Shown here: piece after piece, positions 13,310 through 26,810 of the stretch
Layout: every line of letters starts with the position of its first letter
How positions within the stretch are numbered: the stretch's first letter is position 1
DNA from: Elmis aenea
Lineage: Eukaryota; Arthropoda; Insecta; Coleoptera; Elmidae
Reading direction: 5' to 3'
Length of the DNA: 64,000 bases
NCBI GenBank assembly: GCA_947652605.1
Contig: OX393581.1
Location: 10,234,640 to 10,298,639 of the forward strand
Program-made: the position numbers and the translations under genes
Notes under the pieces: model-generated
What the model saw: only the letters and a program-made list of their open reading frames with translations
The model's database searches: none
What the model was told of the DNA's origin: nothing

Positions 13310-15092
13310 CTGGGTTAGAAGCAAAAAGTTTAACTTGGTAATACATGAAATTAACAAACTAACGAATCGAATGCAACTTAAGTTTTTAGCTGAAGCACTT
13401 CAGTTGGAAATAAAAATAATAAGAAATACTGTTCAATAAACAACAGGGAATGCGCAAGAAATTTCTCAAAAATACCATTGCCAATATAGATAAGAAATTT
13501 TTAAGTACGTCGTTGAAGAAGCATTGCTTATCCTCAATTTCAAATTATTGAAAATATAATCCTTGTTGCATTTATGCGAAACAATATTTGTTAAGGCGGA
13601 ATTTTGCTTAAAAAACGAAAAAAAAAGAGCGATTGCTTCAATTTCATAATTATATTGATTCAATTTGGTGTAGCAGGTAGGTAAATGGAAGCATCCACTA
13701 TTTAAGCCAGTGCTACTGTTTCGTTGCCAACTATGATTAAAAACCGTCCCTCGTCTAACGTTAATCGTGAAGGATTAAATTTTGAAAACGCATAATAAAG
13801 TAACAGCTACTGGTACCCGTTTTAATTAACATAAATAATGATAGACAGGATTCCATCAGTCAACCAAGTAAATATAGAAGGAAGTTAGTATAATTGATAC
13901 TGCGGGAAGCCAGACCCACACATTCAATCATGGCCCCTCTGCGGGACAACATCCATGCGCCACTCTCTTTGTTTTAAGTTCATACATTATGATTCACAAA
14001 GTGTTCCAACCAAACAGATCCATCACTCAGGTAGACCCAACGTTAACATTCCTCTCCCACATGACCGAATCTCTGAGACAGCGCCGAACATTGACATAGT
14101 AAGTAGCTGCCATTAAAACCTGCTACGCGACTTCGAACAGGTGACTTTAATGCTTGGGCCCTTTCGAGGCCAAATAAGTAATATACGACACGCAGGAGAT
14201 GCAAATCAAACCCATCCGACAATTTAGAAGCATATATGGCACCGAGCGTTTAGTTACAACTGATATAAAAACTTTCTTTTTGCTCATTTTTTCCCATAAA
14301 AGTTTCTCGCGGTCATGGGGTAGCTTTACATTCGTGATCTTTTTATGGTCGCTTTATGGATGGCGCTTTAAAGGAACACGGATTTTTACGATCCACAATA
14401 TCTAAGACAATCAACATCAGTAAATCTTAAAAAAAAACTTTACACAAATTCTAAATGGAAATGGATCTGCAAACTTTAATCTCTATATGATTAAGACGGT
14501 GATGGAAACTGAATTTAGAAAGCAGAAAGTATCCACTTTAAAATAACTAAAGAAGTTGTGTTAATGAAAAAAATTTACTTTGTACAGTTTTAAAAAGCAT
14601 TTCGACTAACATTTGTATGTAAATGCAAGATTCTATGAAATCTTGTAATAAAAGTATTATTTCAATATAACTGGCTCTTTGTAATAGACTTACTGATTAA
14701 AATTTAAGAAGTTATGAGCAAGTTTTCACAGCGACGAAAAAAAAATGTCTAAAAGTTTTCCCTTACATTGATATCTACAAAGATTTCCAAACGAAAGGTT
14801 ATCAAACGAATTACTGGAAAACGTCAATAAATCTTTGTTAATTACCAATACTAAGAGTAAAACATTTGAAGTTAGGGATGTGTGCTCACAGTTTTACAGA
14901 TTTTAATCTGTAACTGTAGACAGATAATCATTTACAAAGAACAATAAATACATACACGAAAATAAATGGAAAAGTTTGGGATATTTTATCGCAGTAAACT
15001 TTCAAACAAACTAAAATCATGTAGAGACCTAGTATAACGCAAAACACTTGTCTTATTAAGCGACAAAAATTTCTTACAGACTGTTCATAATT
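13310..15092. other. AT-rich intronic sequence, nothing recognised
   Basis: A slightly GC-richer portion at 13,900-14,180 has no open frame of note. No repeats with definable borders were seen. Confidence 0.45.
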
Positions 15093-15100
15093 ATCTAACC

Positions 15101-15298
15101 CAGTGTTTCTCAAACTGTTTAATTTGAGGACTCATTCTACAGACGACCCTAATGAATGGTTTTGTAGACAATATATTTGTTTGTTGGCCTGGCAAATAAA
15201 TTTGGATGATTTTCGAACATTTTGAAAAGATCAAGGGATCCCTTCAAAAGGATTCAGGGAACCCCAAGGGTCCGCGGACCACACTTTGAGAAACACTG
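15101..15298. mobile_element. hAT MITE, 198 bp, with exact 8-bp duplication
   Basis: Ends CAGTGTTTCTCAAACTG and CACTTTGAGAAACACTG are inverted. Both flanks carry ATCTAACC (15,093-15,100 and 15,299-15,306), an exact 8-bp target duplication. The interior CCGCGGACC near the right end is typical of this hAT class. No coding capacity; the clean duplication implies a fairly recent insertion. Confidence 0.93.
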
Positions 15299-15306
15299 AT
15301 CTAACC

Positions 15307-16510
15307 TAACTGGAACCTTTACAGATCACGGGTTTAGAGAAGCAAAATTTGAAGTCAATTGAGGCTTATCATATTTCGTCACAATAAGATTGGGGCAGTA
15401 TTAATACTTCCTTAGATAGGTCGCGAGATTGGTATGCAATAGTAGATTTTAAATTTCAATTTGCTTTTATTAGAAAACCCTAAATACACCCAATATGAAG
15501 TGGCTTCCTAATATTTTTTTTGTTATCCTAAAAGTAAAACACATAATTTATAAGAGAACACAAGTCGAAACTACGTCTTTCGCTACGAATGTTGGTAATG
15601 ATTAGAATTCCGATGCCCCCCGGCGTTTGTGCCTGTAAAACTGAACGAGGCTGGACCCATATCACGGCGAATATTGAAATAAATGGTAATCATCTGGTAA
15701 TGAATTCGTGCAACAGCTCGCGGTGAATTGTTGTTGGTCAGCCCATGCTGGTTCTACCAGTCGCCAACAGCTGGTCTTTAGTCTGCGCTATTTTATTAAA
15801 TGAATACCTACGTTAATACATTTATAGACCGGCCCTAGAACTTTGTATCGATAATTGTAACTTTGATTTATACACATTTTATTAACAATTAAATAATATT
15901 AAGTTTAAAGTATAAATCTTACAGAAATAGTAAATTATAATGTAAAATGTAAAAATTAAGTATAGTTGTCCAGACAAGTTAACCAAAAAAATAATAAAAA
16001 CATTGAAGGCAACATAGACTATCATTTCAAGTCCTGGCCAATACTGTAGGTATCCCAAGACAAAATAATGCAAAAATTAAAAGCTCAAAACCAAATTTCA
16101 AGATCATCAAAGGTAATCGCACTAATTAAATATTTATGTATTTTCAATTTTACATATTTCGATTTTCAAAAAAAAAACTCAGGTAGTGAAAGCCGACAAT
16201 CTTCTTTAAAACTGCCACCAAATTACTTTTCCCATATAGGTACATATATGTAAGTACGTACATTAAATTTGACAAAATCCAGTAAAATTTGTTTACATTT
16301 TTGTGCAATAAGGTCGTTTCGCATGTCAAAATACGAAATTACTTCAATACATGTATTTTAGCGCCTAAAAGATACCAGTTCTACAGTCCAAAATTCTATG
16401 AACCTAGTACAATAGTTACTAGCATAATTTTTGAACATTTACTTGATGCATAATTTTACGAATCCAATATCACTGAAGATTCTAGATGGGCTAGAAAATC
16501 AAGCTAAACG
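15307..16510. other. AT-rich intronic sequence, nothing recognised
   Basis: Unique-looking sequence. A GC-richer patch at 15,600-15,780 has no open frame of note. Confidence 0.45.
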
Positions 16511-16514
16511 AACA

Positions 16515-17232
16515 TTTGTGTCCAATTAGATTCTTTATAGTCGTACTATTTCTGGCGTTAAAGTCTCCAAGGATGATGACAAAAACAAAATGTATGACAA
16601 TTTCAAAAACAACCTTGAGCTGCAAACTAGTAGTCGATGGAGAGTTTATCCAACAGCAAATGAAATTTAAATATCTCGGGATAGAACTTTCGGGCTTTAT
16701 CGATGTGGAAGCAGAGATAGGGAAAAACAACTAAAGCAACAAGGATGGCAGGATGTCTAAATAATACAATATGGTGCAACAAAAACTTGAGAATTGAGGT
16801 CTAGTCTAGAATCTATAAAGCTACAATTAGACCTACCATGACATATACAGCGTTGACCAGCCTAGAAACGTCAAAAACCAAGAGACAACTAGAAACAACG
16901 GAAATGAAATATTGCCCAGAATTACTGGTAAAACAATTTTACACAGGAAGAGAAATGAAGAAAAACGTGCAAAGTAGACGATATTAATAACTGGGTAACA
17001 CACAGAAGAAAAGAATGCAATGAACATAATATTAATAGGATGGACGACGGGAGAATAGTAAAAATCGCCCGCGATAAGTCTCCACTGGGACGCAGGAGCG
17101 TTGGACGTCCTAGGAAAAGATGGAGCGACAACCTCAACGTAGAGCAATGGCCTAGTGGACGAAGAATAAACAGGCGAATCGCCTATAGTCAAGAAGGAAG
17201 AAGAAGAATAGTTGCACTAACGATAAAATAAT
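16515..17232 (+). pseudogene. LINE reverse transcriptase C-terminal fragment
   Basis: Pieces of a second non-LTR element: VDGEFIQQQMKFKYLGIELS at 16,630-16,690 (the FKYLG thumb motif) and, after frameshifts, MDDGRIVKIARDKSPLGRRS and VGRPRKRWSDNLN at 17,040-17,140, the basic GRP..RW tail of LINE ORF2. It is a dead fragment. Confidence 0.85.
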
Positions 17233-18579
17233 GAACAGTCCAACACATATTCGCTTCTTAAAAGCATTTTTTCCATTAAATAATTGTCAACAACAAGATA
17301 GAACATTCAATATTACAAAAACGTTTGTATTTAACGTTTTATTATATCTTACTGTAGCTGTAGCATTTACGTGGATATTGTAAGAACACTAATTTCATAT
17401 TTAGACTAAAGGAATAGATTTTTAAGAACGCATGCTAATTTTAGCCCTCCATAACCAGTGAACTCAAGAGTACGAGTTACAGCCCGAAATAAATTAATGA
17501 TTTTTAATTCATTAAATATAAAATTCTCCTTCTTTAAATTAAGCTTTCACTTGTTTTTGCAATATTTACAAACAATATTTTAATCTTTTGTCCGGGTGTC
17601 CCACACTTATCCGACCTCAGGATTGCCGACCTCTTGGCGTTTTAACAATTTTTCCACCGTTAATTTTGGAAATGTGTTTGTTCCATCTTCGTGTTCTGTA
17701 TCTTGTCCAGGCTGTTTCAAACACAATAAAGAAACACTGCAACTTGCTTACTTGTCTGGAAATTAATACAAATCCACAAAAGCTTACTAGGATATGACGA
17801 TTTAACGAATGGTCCGTTTAATGCAGTTCTTCACTTCGTCTTTACATTAGTTTCGCGCTGAAATAGTTAACGTGAAGTAATGAAATTGAAGAGACTGTTG
17901 GTGTTTCTTTGTTTTTACAAGATTTGCTAAATACACGTCATTGCAGTAGCTCCATTAATCAGAAATACATTAATGCATCTGCAGTCTAGCAAGAATTTTT
18001 AACACGCGATTTTAAACCACCATGAAAATAAACAAGAGGGTGCATAATCCAGTATTTTCACCGCAACAGAGTCATTATTCTTCCGGTAATCAATCAACTT
18101 GCAGTTAAGTAAAAACACGAAACAGTACCACTAAGAAGATAGCCACGGGTCAAACGATTCCGGAATAATCACTTTACGGTTGTACGCTTTAAAGATAATC
18201 GTTTTCGAAACCATCCCGTAAAAAAGAAAAATGAAGTTAATGAACTATAACAGACCAGAAAATTGAAACGGGAGCCTGCTCATTATTCATACGATCTGAC
18301 AAATATTTACACAAAGCTGGCAATACGGAAAAATGATACTAAGTCAGGTTAGAGGCCACCCGTTGAGCCGGGCTTGACAGCTCCTACCTGCCTCATTACC
18401 CGCTCGTTAACCTAAAGAATTGGTGGGAGGGTGGACTGTGATTATCGGTGGACCTCTGCCAAAACAGTTCGAGAACTAGCATACATCAAGACGGCGCTGA
18501 CGAGTGCGTGCCACTTGATGGACACCACGATTTAACTAAGAAGAGCAGTCGGACTACACAAATTACACCCCATCACATA
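17233..18579. other. intronic sequence, no gene recognised
   Basis: AT-rich, with a GC-richer island at about 18,340-18,560. Nothing codes recognisably. Confidence 0.45.
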
Positions 18580-19203
18580 CAGGGTGTATCAGCTAAAAAA
18601 ACTAAAAAATCTTTAATTTAAGAGTTTAACCTTTCTAGTGACGTAGAAAAAATTTTAGTTCCACGGCTCTTTTCAAATATGTAATTAAGACCACTTCGTT
18701 AGATGACTGGTACAATCTGCATGCATAATAAAAGAGTCCTCACGCATAGTAAGAATAAGTACAGTTTTTTAGAAAGTATTAAACACTCACGTCAAAATTC
18801 ACAATTAACAGCGTACGTACAAATGTGTTTACTATTACCCAAAAGGCTGATAAAATCGTAAATATTATGTGATCGTAGAAAATGTATAGTACAAAACCCG
18901 AGTTCTAAAGCATTTACGCACTCGTGCGTAATATGCTTTTTATACAACTTTTGTTATGTAATATACTATTACGTACATAAATCTGTTTTTGAGCAATTCG
19001 ATTTTAACTTTGCTTGTAAAATTATCTACACTCTTTAGTGTAATTTAAATAGACTGCAAACCAAAAATTTTGAAATTAAATGTCTCTAAATCAAGGGTAA
19101 ATTTAGTCGAGTTCGTAGCCTCCTACATGTTTTTTAATAGATACCTCAAGCTCTCAATATAAGGAAGTTTGAAGATTGGAGTGATCTAAGCTGGGACACC
19201 CTG
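18580..19203. mobile_element. non-autonomous mariner-type element with embedded shared repeat
   Basis: Left end after TA at 18,578: CAGGGTGTATCAGCT. Right end read inward: CAGGGTGTCCCAGCTTAGAT. The right TA is mutated. The middle (18,778-18,990) contains a sequence with the marker ATTATGTGATCGTAGAAAA, repeated at about 27,770-28,000 and inverted at 29,205-29,390. Confidence 0.65.
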
Positions 19204-19944
19204 TGAAACGTTCTTAACGCTTGCATCTCGAACCTCGTTTAAAGCTATCGGTGATTGCTATCGACTCCCACGTGTGCAGATCTCGTGGGTATACGCTAAA
19301 CGGCGCCTAATAACACCCATTCCCATTTAACCATTGTTTGTTTAACCATCTGTAATGAATTATCGGCTATGACGCCATTACAAGGTCTGGCCTAAACTCG
19401 CTTATCTGGATGGATCTACGGGATAACTTTATTTAAAACCGCACCGGCGCGGAATATAATAAATGCGATACATTAAAATTAGATGAGCATGTTAAATGTC
19501 CATAGCTGGCACGTTTGTTAATAGAAAAAGGCACAAGCCAAACGACCGCTGGGTAGTCGCTAGATCGGACATGTGAAACAGGACGAATAATTTGTCTATT
19601 TGCAAATGTACTGGCTGCCACACGAGTTTGACTAATTTAGTGTAACTTTCTAAGGTCAACATTTTTTTTTTACTGGACAACTGTTTGCCGTACCATGGTA
19701 CTAAAAAATCGAAGAAACCTCTTTGCTTAACAGATTAAACCTTTATAAACATTTTCTGCAATAAAATAAAGTTGTAATCGGCAGGAAAAAACCCTTGATT
19801 GTGCAGATCTAACATCTTTGTCATACTTATACAAGGTGTTACCAATACGAGGCCCGACCTGGAGTCTAGCTTATTTTAAGAACTACGAAGTCTGTTCTAT
19901 TGTAGCAAAGTTGCGTAAAAAGGGTCATGGTACTTTTCTTTTAA
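19204..19944. other. intronic sequence, nothing recognised
   Basis: A GC-richer patch at 19,190-19,320 and otherwise AT-rich. No feature supported. Confidence 0.4.
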
Positions 19945-21245
19945 GATGGAGAAAAGCAGATAGAAATTCTTGTCGAAATGTACAATACAGTATGGGCCGA
20001 AGAATATTTACCTCAAGATTGGAAAACAGCTTTAATAACACCGATATGCAAAAAAGCTGATAAATACGATTGCAATAACTACAGAGGAATAACCCTATTG
20101 AATACAGCAATGAAAATTTACGAACAAATCCTAGACAGAAAAAAAAACAATAATAGCTTACACACAAGAAAAATCCCCAAATGAATTTAGGAAGGGAAGG
20201 AGTATTCAATATAAATTCACAATGAAGCAAATAGCCGAGAAACAGTGTAAACAAGTATATTTGGGTTTTATTGACTTGGATAAAGATAAAGCATTCGATA
20301 AATTACCCGGAGAGAAACTATGGATAATAGTAGCTGAAAGAGGAATAGAGAATCAAATGAACAGAGTATTAAGAAATATTTACAAAGAAAACATAAATTG
20401 TGTGATACGCCAAAACCAAACTTCAGAAACCTTTACAACATAGAAAGGATTAAGGCAAGGAAAAGGACTTAGTTTCGTGCTGTTCACAATCTTCATTGAT
20501 GACGTAGGTAATAAAGAAGTGTACGTTAGGAGTTATAAAGTTCAATGTAGGCTATAGATACATGAGAAGAGTGGATGTTTCAGAAGAAGCATAATTGTAG
20601 AAAAAAAGAGAGATCTACAGAAGAACTAGAGACGTGGTATGAAGCTATGGAATGAAACCAAATAAAATGAAAACAAAAGTAATGGTAATAGAAAATAACC
20701 AAAAGAAAATACAAATGAAAATAGATAATATACAAATTGAACAAGTCGCAAGTTTTAAATATTTAGGAGTTGAATTAGAGGGACATGGAAGACAGGGAAA
20801 AGAAATAAATAATCGAATAAAAAAAACATTAAAACTATACTTCGAAATGAATAAGGCTTTTATAAATAAAAAAAAAATATCCAAAACGACCAAACTAAAT
20901 GTCTTCAAAACCATCTACAGACCAATTCTAACGTTTGGCTGTGAATCTTTGACACTAAAAAGAAACAGAAAAGCAAAATCGAAGCATAAGAGATGAAATA
21001 CCTAAGAAGGGTTAACTGAGTCACTAAAAAAAATAAACTGAGAAATAAAAAAATAAGAGAAAACCCAGAAATACAATCGACACTTGAATATATAGAAAAA
21101 AGACAACTAAGCTGATGGGGACACTTATAAAGAATGCCAAACACAAGACAAGTTAAACAAGTATGGAAAGCAGAAATACAGAAAAGGAAGACCAAGACAA
21201 ACATGGGACGGCACCCTAGCAGATATAAAACAGAGGTACAAATCA
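19945..21245 (+). pseudogene. LINE reverse transcriptase, longest remnant
   Basis: Non-LTR element in several frames. The RT N-terminal part YNTVWAEEYLPQDWKTALIT and NNYRGITLLNTAMKIYEQIL is at 19,980-20,140; the palm with FIDLDKDKAFDKLPGEKLW at 20,265-20,330; LRQG-like at 20,450; then VASFKYLGVELEGHGRQGKE and TIYRPILTFGCESLTLKRN at 20,745-20,970; and the C-terminal tail RQLS.WGHL..MPNTRQVKQV near 21,100-21,170. Frameshifts, and no intact FADD box. A different subfamily from the fragment at 1,588. Confidence 0.9.
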
Positions 21246-23149
21246 ATTTTAATACTACTTATTAATTCTTCTAGGGATTTATCGCTCAAAATTAGTCCTA
21301 CCATGTTAATCCCAGGATCAGTAAGACACAATTCTAAAACGTATATTAGCTACAATCAGAATTTAATAATATTAATTAATAATCACTTTATCAGCACTAT
21401 ACTCGAGATGTATGAAGTTTTTGTAAAAACCGGCTAAAATATCGGATTTCGTATTATCCTTGTTTTCGTAGCAGTTTGAGCCTTTTTTTTTAAATAAACG
21501 TTCTTATTTCGTTAAAATTTTCAATAATATTGATTTAGGGTATTAAAAAATGGCCAAAAGCTTAGGGCATACAGCACTGAAAAAATAAATTTAAAAAGAC
21601 AGGATACTTACATTATAAACTTACAATTGTTTATCTTATACAACATAAAAAAATATGGGAAGATTATCATGATAATATAAAAATATACACCACTACAAGA
21701 GACGTTCTGTATGACGACTTTCCATTTCGACAGAGATTTTTGCTTCATGTAAAAATGTCGAATTGTGTTAAAAAACATTCTTCACTCCTCACAGTATATT
21801 TGTCAAGTCGCATATTGAAGGTTAACAAACTTATCTTTATAAATATTCCCACTAAAAAGGCCATGGGATATAGATCAGAAAACTTTGGAAGCCATAAGCC
21901 ATAACATATTCTACCTGTCCAATTTATACTGTAGATTCAGAAATTGGTAGAAAATGAGATGGGAACCTATCATATTACAATCGCGTTTTTTTGTGCTAGG
22001 GGCACATTTTTCAAATTATAAAACAAACTAGAAAGCAAACGTCAAAAGAATAGCAAATTTAAGTGTCGCACTTAACTTAAAGAAAGTCACTCGTTTATAA
22101 CTTAAAATATTGACCTGTAGATATATCCTTATATGAACTTTTTTGTTTGTTAGTGTGTGCTATATGCCCTTTAAATCCTCGCCCTGTTTTTAACACCCTC
22201 TATAAGATAAACATGAAAATTGTTCTGAATTATTGCTGTTCTGTGGAAGTATAAAAATAATCATCAACGTCACGATCTGGATATCGCTCGTATTATGGTT
22301 CTTGAACTGTTGATAGTGGCATTTAAATAATTTTGCCGGAGTAGCTCTTGGCATGGTTGTGATAAATTGCTGCCCTCATCTACATTATGGTAAAAACTAT
22401 ATTGATCCAATATATCATGCGGCCAGGTCGCAAGCATGGAATGTAATAATGAGCGGTGTACAGCATGCAGTGTTATGATGCTTATTATAAGATGTTACAA
22501 GACAGAGACCAATAAATAATTTAGTACCTACGAGTGATAAGTACTGGTATCCATCAGCCCGTTGACGTTCGACCCTGCCCCGCGTAATCGAGTGCCCGGT
22601 AATCACTAGAATTAGCCCGGTCCGACTCGGTGGTCTCAGCCTGGACTACCGTGGTCCCACGCAGACTATCACACCCTGTCACAATCGGCCTATAATTATG
22701 TTATAAATTATGCCTTTAATCGTTTAGCATGAACCTGGGCCCCGGGCTGTTGGTTTCGTGTAATAGATGGCTGTGGTGACCACTAATTGAAATAGACGGC
22801 CTCGCGCGTAGGCTTTTTTTTTCGAAATTACATTATACAAACGATTGTTTTTGACTAAATTGAGGACGTGATTTGTTAGATGTGGCACATGATTGTTGGG
22901 CCAAGGAAACGGAGTTGATTGAAAAAAGTCTCCAGTTTCACTCAGGGCATCGGCAACGTCCAATAAATTAGACAATAGAATATTAATTGTTTTCTTTTTC
23001 TTTCTAATATCCTTTTTTCTACGACTAAACACCAACAATCTTTTAGTAGTCAAAATCATTATAAGAATAAAAAATATTCGCAATATTTACTCAATACGTG
23101 CAAGCTTTAAATTGTAAGCTAGAACTAATATGGAAAGTTAAAAATACAT
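21246..23149. other. intronic sequence, no gene recognised
   Basis: AT-rich, apart from a GC-rich island at 22,550-22,770 that has no coding resemblance. Confidence 0.45.
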
Positions 23150-23156
23150 ACCTACA

Positions 23157-23365
23157 TGGTTGCGCAAAAGTATGGAAACAGACAAATATCTAGAATGCTA
23201 TTGCAGATATAACAATGAAATTTTTTATCTAAGCGTTATGGTATTTTTCGGATTCGATGAAAATATTAAGGTTGCAATACGACTTCCGGTTTAACCGGAA
23301 ACGGAGTCCAACTTAATAATTTTAAATAGAACACCATACATATTTTTACATTTTTGGATTCCTTT
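23157..23365. repeat. mariner-type repeat, copy 1 of 2 (family R2)
   Basis: Begins with the mariner-like GGTTGCGCAAAAGTATGGAA and matches 32,327-32,545 over about 210 bp with roughly 10-15% differences. Shared internal landmarks: TATTTTTCGGATTCGATGAA, CTTCCGGTT(T/C)AACCGGAAAC and TTACATTTTTGGATTCCTTT. No coding capacity. Confidence 0.8.
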
Positions 23366-23745
23366 GAAAATTTACTTTAAACAATGTAGAAGTTAAATTA
23401 AACAAAGGTTTTCTGGTTTATCAAACAGGTAAAAACCTAGAAAAGTTTAAATGTAATATCAAGAAAAGGTAAAAATAAACCCACATTTTACTATGCTCCT
23501 CTTAAAAGCTAATTTATTTATGTAAGAACCGCTTTGAAATCGGTTTTAAAAACGCCCCAATGACAACATTTAATAATTTTACTGTTGATAATAACAAAAA
23601 TTGTATTGAAATAAAAGTCATCTTTGAATATTTATAGTTCTTTAATATGTTAAGTTTTTTTTTACGACCATGCCATTAAACTTAAAAATTCATAAAATAT
23701 AGTAAATAAATTATAACAAACACATCGTTTATTAATAAACCTTTA

Positions 23746-24797
23746 CAGGGTGTCCCAAATAACATTTCCAGCATGGGGATCTCGCTTATTAAATGAGATA
23801 CAGGTTTGCTTAAATTAGATGTATTATTCCTTAGTATGAAAGGAGCTATAATCAAGTTTTAAAAGTACAAAATTCTTCTTACTTCAGATGTTATTGCAAA
23901 AAATATGAAACCGTTGAATATTTTTTTTTATATAACTTTTGCGTCTTAATCATTAAATTAATTTTATTAGTACTTTCTTAGGGTACTTTCTAATGGAAAA
24001 TGTAACTGTTATATACATTTTTTTTTTTCATTACTTACCTATCATTTTTGAGATATTACCCCTACCTTAATTTTTTTTTATGGTCCGCCAAGTTGGCTAT
24101 GGAACAGTTAAATATGCCTTTTTTCTCACTTCTCAATGAGATACTGCTTGCTATATCTATTTTTGTATATGTCACAAAATCAAGAAAAGTTGTATTTTAC
24201 CCATCACTTATCAAGCTATCTATGGAAATAAAAACAAAAAACAACTAACTAAATGTCAAATTGTATAAATGATACCGCAGACAAATGGTAACTGTCATTT
24301 GACATTTAATTAGTTGTTTTTTGTTTATTTTTTGATAGATAGCTTGATACGATTTTTCTTGATTTTGTGACTTGATTACAATAATAGATATAGCAAGTAA
24401 TATCTTATTAAAAAGAGGTACCTATAAAAAAGCACATTTAGCTATTCCATAGCCAACTTCGGGGCCCATAAGAAAAAATGAAATTAAAGGTAATATCTCG
24501 AAAATGGTAAGTGATAAAAAAATCTAAAATAACAATTACATTCTACATTAAAAAACACCTTTAGAAAATACTAATAAAATTGATCCAATGAATAAAACAA
24601 AAAAGTTATGAGAGAAAAAATAAATTCAACATATTCATATTTTTTGCTATAACATCTGAAGTACGAGGACTTTTGTACTTTTAAAAATTGGTTGTAGCTC
24701 CTCTCATACTTCGGAATAATTTATCTAATTTAAGCAGACCTGTATCTTTTATAATAAGTGAAATACCCATGCTCGAAATGTTATGTAGGACACCCGG
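23746..24797. mobile_element. long palindromic mariner-type element, 1.05 kb
   Basis: Left end after TA: CAGGGTGTCCCAAATAACAT. Right end read inward: CCGGGTGTCCTACATAACAT. Nearly the whole element is an inverted repeat: sequence around CAGGTTTGCTTAAATTAGAT at the left is matched by ATCTAATTTAAGCAGACCTG at the right, and the arms meet near 24,250-24,300 (CAACTAACTAAATGTCAAAT against ATTTGACATTTAATTAGTTG). No transposase. Confidence 0.85.
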
Positions 24798-25980
24798 TTA
24801 ATCCTCAGACTGTAGAAAAATTTTGTTTATCATTGCAGCACTCACGTATTTTGTATTTTAACTTTGAGTAAAACGCACAATTTATCAACGACAACCTTTT
24901 GTGTGTCCCGAAATTGTCCCACAATTATAAATCACACCAAAAATACGTACATCTACAACCACATGGCGTAATGATGCATAACATTCTAAGAGTGTATCAA
25001 AATACGAGATAATGCCAAAAGACCAGCTCACGTTTAACAGCATCCGCGACTGTTTGTAAACAAAAGTATTTTAGTTCAAGATATACGACCGTATGACATT
25101 CCAACTAGCTCGACCACAGTGAATAAACTATTTAAAAATTGAGAAATCTCGGTGGGACGCTACTAATAATCACGGTGTTATGAAACAGGAGAGCGATTAT
25201 CATAAATTACTGTTAAACGAAAGATGAATTTTTAATGACAAAACCCAAAGTGCTTCACCCTGTGAAATATCATAGTATAAATGAGTCATAACAAGTTTTT
25301 AAAATATAAACAACACGGACAGTTGAACTTCTACAGGTCTACGCATATATAATGCTTTTTTTGCTAGTTTAACAAAGACGTAAGGCGCCACTGTCCGACT
25401 CTCAAAACATAAAATGTCATGGAACTTTACGAAATTCTATCACTCAAAAAAACATTTAAATAAAAAAAAATTATGCCGGGGAAACTCCGAGTTAGCACAT
25501 GGCACTTTACAACCCGTTACCAGTCTAGTTCTCAGCTTTTAAAAACAAAATCTAAAAATTGTGTAGGATGTTTAAACAAAATTTCAAACAACAACAAAAC
25601 AAGCGTTAATTAAAGTACACGAAATAGAATGGGTAACAACTTTAAAAGAACAATCATTAGGCATATGGTAAATGAGATAAAAGACATTGTTTATGACTAT
25701 AAAATAAGCTCAAAATATTCGTATTTGAATACTCTTGATTTTCATGAACACTAGAGACAAACGCGATAAAAGTGGTTGACATATTGGCATTTGTGGTCAT
25801 TTTCAACAAAAATGTTACAAGTTTCTCTTAACTTTATCAAAAATCCATAATGACTCGAAAATTATTGCAGATGGGTATAGAAAACGCTAATACAGATGAT
25901 GCAGAATTAAATTTTGCATTAGAAAATAAAAAAATGGGCATTTTATTTGAGAAAAACTAGATTTAGTAGTCTGAAAATAT
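24798..25980. other. AT-rich intronic sequence, nothing recognised
   Basis: No definable element or gene. Confidence 0.4.
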
Positions 25981-26269
25981 TTTAAAAAATTACATTTTGA
26001 ACACCCTGTTAGTAATGCATCGATTGCAAAAATTCCAGGATGTACTCCAACGTTTTTTCTATGCATAGTCTCAGTTTGAGCGTCTACGTTTTAAAAATGG
26101 CGGCGGAAGATAATATTAAACATCACGATGTAAATTAAAAAATATTCAAAAAAGTCCAAAATCCTAAAAAACTACTTTACTTATGTATACGAAATGCTGT
26201 CAGTTCTAAAATAACGTGTTAAATCCAAAAATGCAATTAAAAATAGCTATTTGAAAGAAGAAAGTAGGT

Positions 26270-26810
26270 GTCAACTTCCGGTATCTCCGGAAATGTCGTC
26301 ATCTTGAAAATATTTTTATTAAACAGATCAAATGCCATTATGGTCATAGCCAAAATTTTAGATCATTAACCAATCAAACACCCTGTGTAGAGTCAATAGG
26401 GGTTATTGAATGGTTCCTGCGTTCGCCAGACTTAACCCCACTTGATTTTTTTTTTTAGTTCTTATTTTTTAGACTATTTCTAAAGTACGATTAATCGTTA
26501 TATGAGCTACCCACGCTTCTAGACACAAACTCGGTTAAAATAATAACGCAGTATAATATTATATAACTTACCAAATTTTTATGTATACGAAATTGGACAG
26601 AATGCACTTACCTAGAACAAAATGAACAACATTGTAGTTAAAATTATAAAAAATACATCTATAATTAAAAGTATTTTCATAAAACAGATCATATGCCAAT
26701 ATGGCTATAACCAAAATTTTAAATCATTACCCTTTTTTATTCTCCATAATGTTTTTAATGCGCACGGTAGCACGGTTCCAATCAATCACCCTGTACAATA
26801 AATTTATCAG
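26270..26810. repeat. two tandemly placed diverged transposon 3' ends
   Basis: Two related segments in direct order: one ending AATCAAACACCCTGTGTA at about 26,395 and one ending AATCAATCACCCTGTACA at about 26,796. Both carry AAACAGATCA(A/T)ATGCCA and (T)AGCCAAAATTTTA-like sequence upstream. Another mariner-type end (GAACACCCTGTTA) lies at about 26,005. Left borders are not clear. Confidence 0.55.

Noticed and set aside
16491..17192. Minus-strand frames of 70-119 codons with hydrophobic stretches
   Set aside because: Antisense of a LINE reverse-transcriptase fragment on the plus strand.
20645..21331. Minus-strand Phe/Leu/Cys-rich frames resembling membrane proteins
   Set aside because: Antisense of A-rich LINE coding sequence (Lys codons read backwards as Phe/Leu).
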